Of a stretch of DNA of 64,000 nt, positions 61,414 to 64,000 are shown piece by piece. The stretch is taken from NCBI GenBank assembly GCA_028868375.1, contig JAGWUP010000004.1:154312-218311 (forward strand), read 5' to 3'. The position numbers were made by a program, and so were the translations under genes. Below the pieces are notes generated by a model. It saw only the letters and a list, made by a program, of their open reading frames with translations, searched no databases and was not told the origin of the DNA. Source of the stretch: Elusimicrobiota bacterium (GTDB lineage: Bacteria; Elusimicrobiota; Elusimicrobia; UBA1565; UBA9628). Position 1 is the first letter of the stretch, and each line of letters starts with the position of its first letter.

Positions 61414-63780
61414 ATGGAGACGATCGCCCGCAAGCCCCTGGATTCCGCCTCCTTGCGCCTCATCGACGCCTGGTGGCGCGCCGCGAACTATCTCTCCGTC
61501 GGACAGATTTACCTCTACGACAATCCGCTGCTCAAGCGTCCGCTCAAGCGTTCCGACGTCAAGCCGAGGCTGCTGGGCCACTGGGGCACGACCCCCGGCT
61601 TGAACCTCCTCTACGCCCACATGAACCGCTTGATCGTCGCCCGCGACCTGGAGGTCTTGTTCGTCACCGGCCCCGGCCACGGCGGGCCGGCCCTGGTGGC
61701 CAACGCCTACCTCGACGGGACCTACAGCGAGGTCTACCCCGGGATCGGCCGCGGCGAGGCGGGCCTCAAGCGGCTCTTCAAGCAGTTCTCCTTCCCCGGC
61801 GGCATCCCCAGCCATGTCGCCCCGGAGACGCCGGGCTCCATCCACGAGGGCGGGGAGCTCGGCTACTCCCTGGCCCACGCCTTCGGGGCCGTCCTCGACG
61901 ATCCAGGCCTGCTGGCGTTCTGCGTGGTCGGCGACGGGGAGGCCGAGACCGGGCCCCTGGCGGCGAGCTGGCATTCCAACAAGTTCCTCAATCCCGCGCG
62001 CGACGGCGCCGTGCTGCCGGTGCTGCACCTCAACGGCTACAAGATCGCGGGCCCGACCGTGCTCTCGCGCATCCCCGAGGAGGAGCTGGACTCCCTGCTG
62101 CGCGGCTACGGCTACCGGCCGTACTTAGTCGGGGGCGATCGGCCGGCGCTGGTGCACCAGCGCCTGGCCGCGACCCTGGAGGCCTGCGTGTCGGAAATCC
62201 AGCGCATCCAGAAGGCCGCCCGCTCCGCAGGCCTGCGCGCTCGTCCGCGCTGGCCGATGATCGTCTTGCGCACGCCCAAGGGCTGGACCGGCCCCAAGCG
62301 GGTCGACGGCAAGCCCGTCGAGGGCACCTTCCGCGCCCATCAGGTGCCGATCGCGGCGATGGACAAGCCCGGGCATGTCGCCCTGCTGGAGCGCTGGCTT
62401 AAAAGCTACAAGCCGCGGGAGCTCTTCGACGCGCGGGGGCGCTTGAAGCCCGAGCTCGCCGCGCTGGCGCCGCGCGGACAGCGCCGCATGAGCGCCAACC
62501 CCAAGGCCAACGGGGGAGCGCTCCTGCGCGACTTGGACCTTCCGGATTTCCGCACCTACGCGGTGGCGGTGCCGCGGCCGGGAGCGGTCGAGGCGGAGGC
62601 CACGCGCCTGCAGGGGCGTTTCCTGCGCGACGTGCTGCGCCGCAACCGAGACCGCTTTCGGGTCTTCGGCCCGGACGAGACCGCCTCCAACCGCTGGACC
62701 GCCGTCTTCGAGGCGGACGAGCGCTGCCTGCTGGCCCGCGGGCTTGCGGGCGACGAGAGGGTCTCGCCGGAGGGGCGCGTGATGGAGGTCCTAAGCGAGC
62801 ATCTCTGCCAGGGCTGGCTGGAGGGCTACCTGCTGAGCGGGCGGCACGGCTTTTTTAACTGCTACGAGGCCTTCGTCCACATCGTCGACTCGATGTTCAA
62901 CCAGCACGCCAAGTGGCTGAAGGTGTCCCGGCAGATCCCCTGGCGGCGGCCGATCGCCTCCCTGAATTATCTGTTGAGCTCCCATGTCTGGCGCCAGGAC
63001 CACAACGGCTTCAGCCACCAGGACCCCGGCTTTCTCGACCACGTCGTCAACAAGAAGGCCGACGTCATCCGCGTCTATCTGCCGCCGGACGCCAACACCC
63101 TGCTGTCGGTCACCGACCATTGCCTGCGCAGCCGCGGCTACGTCAACGTCGTCGTCGCCGGCAAGCAGCCCTCCCCGCAATGGCTGGGGATGGACGAGGC
63201 GCGGGAGCATTGCCGGGCCGGGCTGGGATTATGGGAGTGGGCCGGCACGGACGGCGACGGCGGGCCGGACGCGGTGCTGGCCTGCTGCGGCGACGTGCCC
63301 ACCCTGGAGACCCTGGCCGCCGTGGATTGGCTGACGCGGCGGCTGCCGGGCCTGAAGCTCCGCGTCGTCAACGTCGTGGACCTGATGAAATTGCAGCCGG
63401 CGGAGGAGCATCCCCACGGCTTGAGCGACGCGGAGTTCCTGAGGCTCTTCACCCCGGACAAGCCGGTCGTCTTCGCCTTCCACGGCTATCCCTGGCTGAT
63501 CCATCGCCTGACCTACCGGCGGCCCAACTCGCGCAATATCCACGCGCGCGGCTATAAAGAGGAAGGGACGACGACGACCCCCTTCGACATGGCGGTTCGC
63601 AACGAGCTGGACCGCTACCACCTGGCCATCGACGTCGTCAATCGGCTGCCGGCGCTGGGGGCCGGCGCGGCTCGCGTCGAGGCCGAGCTGCGAGCGCTCT
63701 TGGCCGCCAACGCCCGGCACATCGTCGAGCGGGGGGAGGACTTGCCGGAGATCCGCGAGTGGCGCTGGCCCCGGCGCTGA
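61414..63780 (+). CDS. xfp: Phosphoketolase
   Basis: Thiamine-diphosphate enzyme that splits xylulose 5-phosphate (and often fructose 6-phosphate) with phosphate to acetyl phosphate. The 788 residues have the full-length layout. [40 protein letters not shown] and [15 protein letters not shown] (ThDP/Mg site) are present, as is [20 protein letters not shown]. It gives acetyl phosphate, hence ATP and acetyl-CoA, without pyruvate oxidation. No ackA or pta lies nearby. A 37-bp-arm palindrome follows the stop by 8 bases and probably stops transcription. Confidence 0.97.
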   Translation: METIARKPLDSASLRLIDAWWRAANYLSVGQIYLYDNPLLKRPLKRSDVKPRLLGHWGTTPGLNLLYAHMNRLIVARDLEVLFVTGPGHGGPALVANAYLDGTYSEVYPGIGRGEAGLKRLFKQFSFPGGIPSHVAPETPGSIHEGGELGYSLAHAFGAVLDDPGLLAFCVVGDGEAETGPLAASWHSNKFLNPARDGAVLPVLHLNGYKIAGPTVLSRIPEEELDSLLRGYGYRPYLVGGDRPALVHQRLAATLEACVSEIQRIQKAARSAGLRARPRWPMIVLRTPKGWTGPKRVDGKPVEGTFRAHQVPIAAMDKPGHVALLERWLKSYKPRELFDARGRLKPELAALAPRGQRRMSANPKANGGALLRDLDLPDFRTYAVAVPRPGAVEAEATRLQGRFLRDVLRRNRDRFRVFGPDETASNRWTAVFEADERCLLARGLAGDERVSPEGRVMEVLSEHLCQGWLEGYLLSGRHGFFNCYEAFVHIVDSMFNQHAKWLKVSRQIPWRRPIASLNYLLSSHVWRQDHNGFSHQDPGFLDHVVNKKADVIRVYLPPDANTLLSVTDHCLRSRGYVNVVVAGKQPSPQWLGMDEAREHCRAGLGLWEWAGTDGDGGPDAVLACCGDVPTLETLAAVDWLTRRLPGLKLRVVNVVDLMKLQPAEEHPHGLSDAEFLRLFTPDKPVVFAFHGYPWLIHRLTYRRPNSRNIHARGYKEEGTTTTPFDMAVRNELDRYHLAIDVVNRLPALGAGAARVEAELRALLAANARHIVERGEDLPEIREWRWPRR

Positions 63781-63788
63781 AAAGTAGT

Positions 63789-63864
63789 GAAAAGCAGGGT
63801 CAGGCTTTGTTTTTCAGTTTGGCTAAAGCCAAACTGAAAAACAAAGCCTGACCCTGCTTTTCAG
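63789..63864. repeat. Perfect 37-bp-arm palindrome, REP-like
   Basis: Arms at 63789-63825 and 63828-63864 are exact complements, separated by two bases (aa). The sequence includes CAGGGTCAGGCTTTG and TTTTTCAGTTTGGCT. The GGGTCAG core is shared with the 31-base palindrome at 2072-2102. It sits between two convergent genes (xfp and a partial gene) and would make an extremely stable hairpin, acting as a terminator for both. A REP/RAYT-type mobile element is the likely origin, but no transposase is in the window. Confidence 0.9.
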
Positions 63865-63865
63865 T

Positions 63866-64000
63866 TATTGCCAGCCGACGACGTCGTAGCCGCGCTCGCG
63901 CAGGCAGCGCTCGATGAATCCCCGCCGCGCCGGCGAGGGTTGGGAGGCGTGGAAGACGCCGCGGACCAGCCCCATGGCGGCGCCGGCGGCTCCGCCCGCG
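63866..64000 (-). CDS. Partial gene, C-terminal 44 residues
   Basis: Only the end is visible: an Ala/Gly-rich stretch, then GLVRGVFHASQPSPARRGF and IERCLRERGYDVVGWQ before TAA. The frame is open to the window edge and the end has a sensible mix of residues. I cannot name the family from this piece. It is convergent with xfp across the palindrome. Confidence 0.65.

Overview
The window is about 64 kb of very GC-rich, densely coded bacterial chromosome. The best guess for the source is an uncultured, high-GC member of the Elusimicrobiota. This rests on an exported protein with the ESVTLSTYYPAPSGVY leader (8262-8882), several large Ala/Pro-rich exported multidomain proteins, and caspase-fold lipoproteins. 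It is an inference from gene style, not from a marker gene. No phage, IS element, CRISPR array or rRNA operon was found. One tRNA (Gln, CTG) is present.

Layout. (1) 1-16200, minus strand: nucleotide biosynthesis. pyrC (cut by the window edge) and pyrB sit leftmost. Then come two small genes in a lower-GC patch, and a purine run read right to left: guaB3, guaA, purC, purS (a tandem double-PurS), purL, purQ, two exported-protein genes, purF, purD, purE, purK. Most of the pur genes are joined by 4-base ATGA overlaps. (2) 16200-24300: exported and accessory proteins. These are a secreted LOG-domain protein with a CdiA-tRNase-like region, tRNA-Gln, and three caspase-like lipoproteins (one plus, two minus). 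(3) 24300-28150: a CPBP membrane protease, a small YdeI-type protein, and an SOS-type umuDC pair. The UmuD there is already UmuD'-sized and lacks the autoprotease residues. A cupin gene follows. (4) 28150-46500: membrane, envelope and stress proteins (OPT transporter, PLD-family hydrolase, AsmA-like, YfhO-like, YwiC-like, hemerythrin, MgtC/DUF4010, GH15, DUF4404, SRPBCC), citrate synthase, and a large secreted metallopeptidase. (5) 46500-64000: another secreted metalloprotease-like protein, a serine hydrolase, an esterase, a CsgG-like/TPR pair, malic enzyme, a second OPT transporter, an acid-phosphatase-like protein, a Cys/Met-metabolism PLP enzyme, a triheme cytochrome, a PLD protein with a membrane tail, and phosphoketolase.

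How the genes work together. The left third makes IMP, XMP and GMP and the first pyrimidine intermediates. Central carbon genes (gltA, malic enzyme, xfp) are scattered singly. Many other genes encode exported or membrane proteins, including hydrolases, proteases and peptide-type transporters, which suggests a peptide- and polymer-scavenging heterotroph.

Cross-cutting signals. Many genes have a TANNNT box 5-8 bases before ATG or GTG and no Shine-Dalgarno, which predicts widespread leaderless mRNAs. A 13-base element, TAGGWCCTTTGYC-like, recurs six times; at three genes it lies 61-62 bases upstream of such a box. Two REP-like palindromes share a GGGTCAG core, one of them a perfect 37-bp-armed hairpin. 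A separate dispersed element follows purK and an unrelated exported gene.
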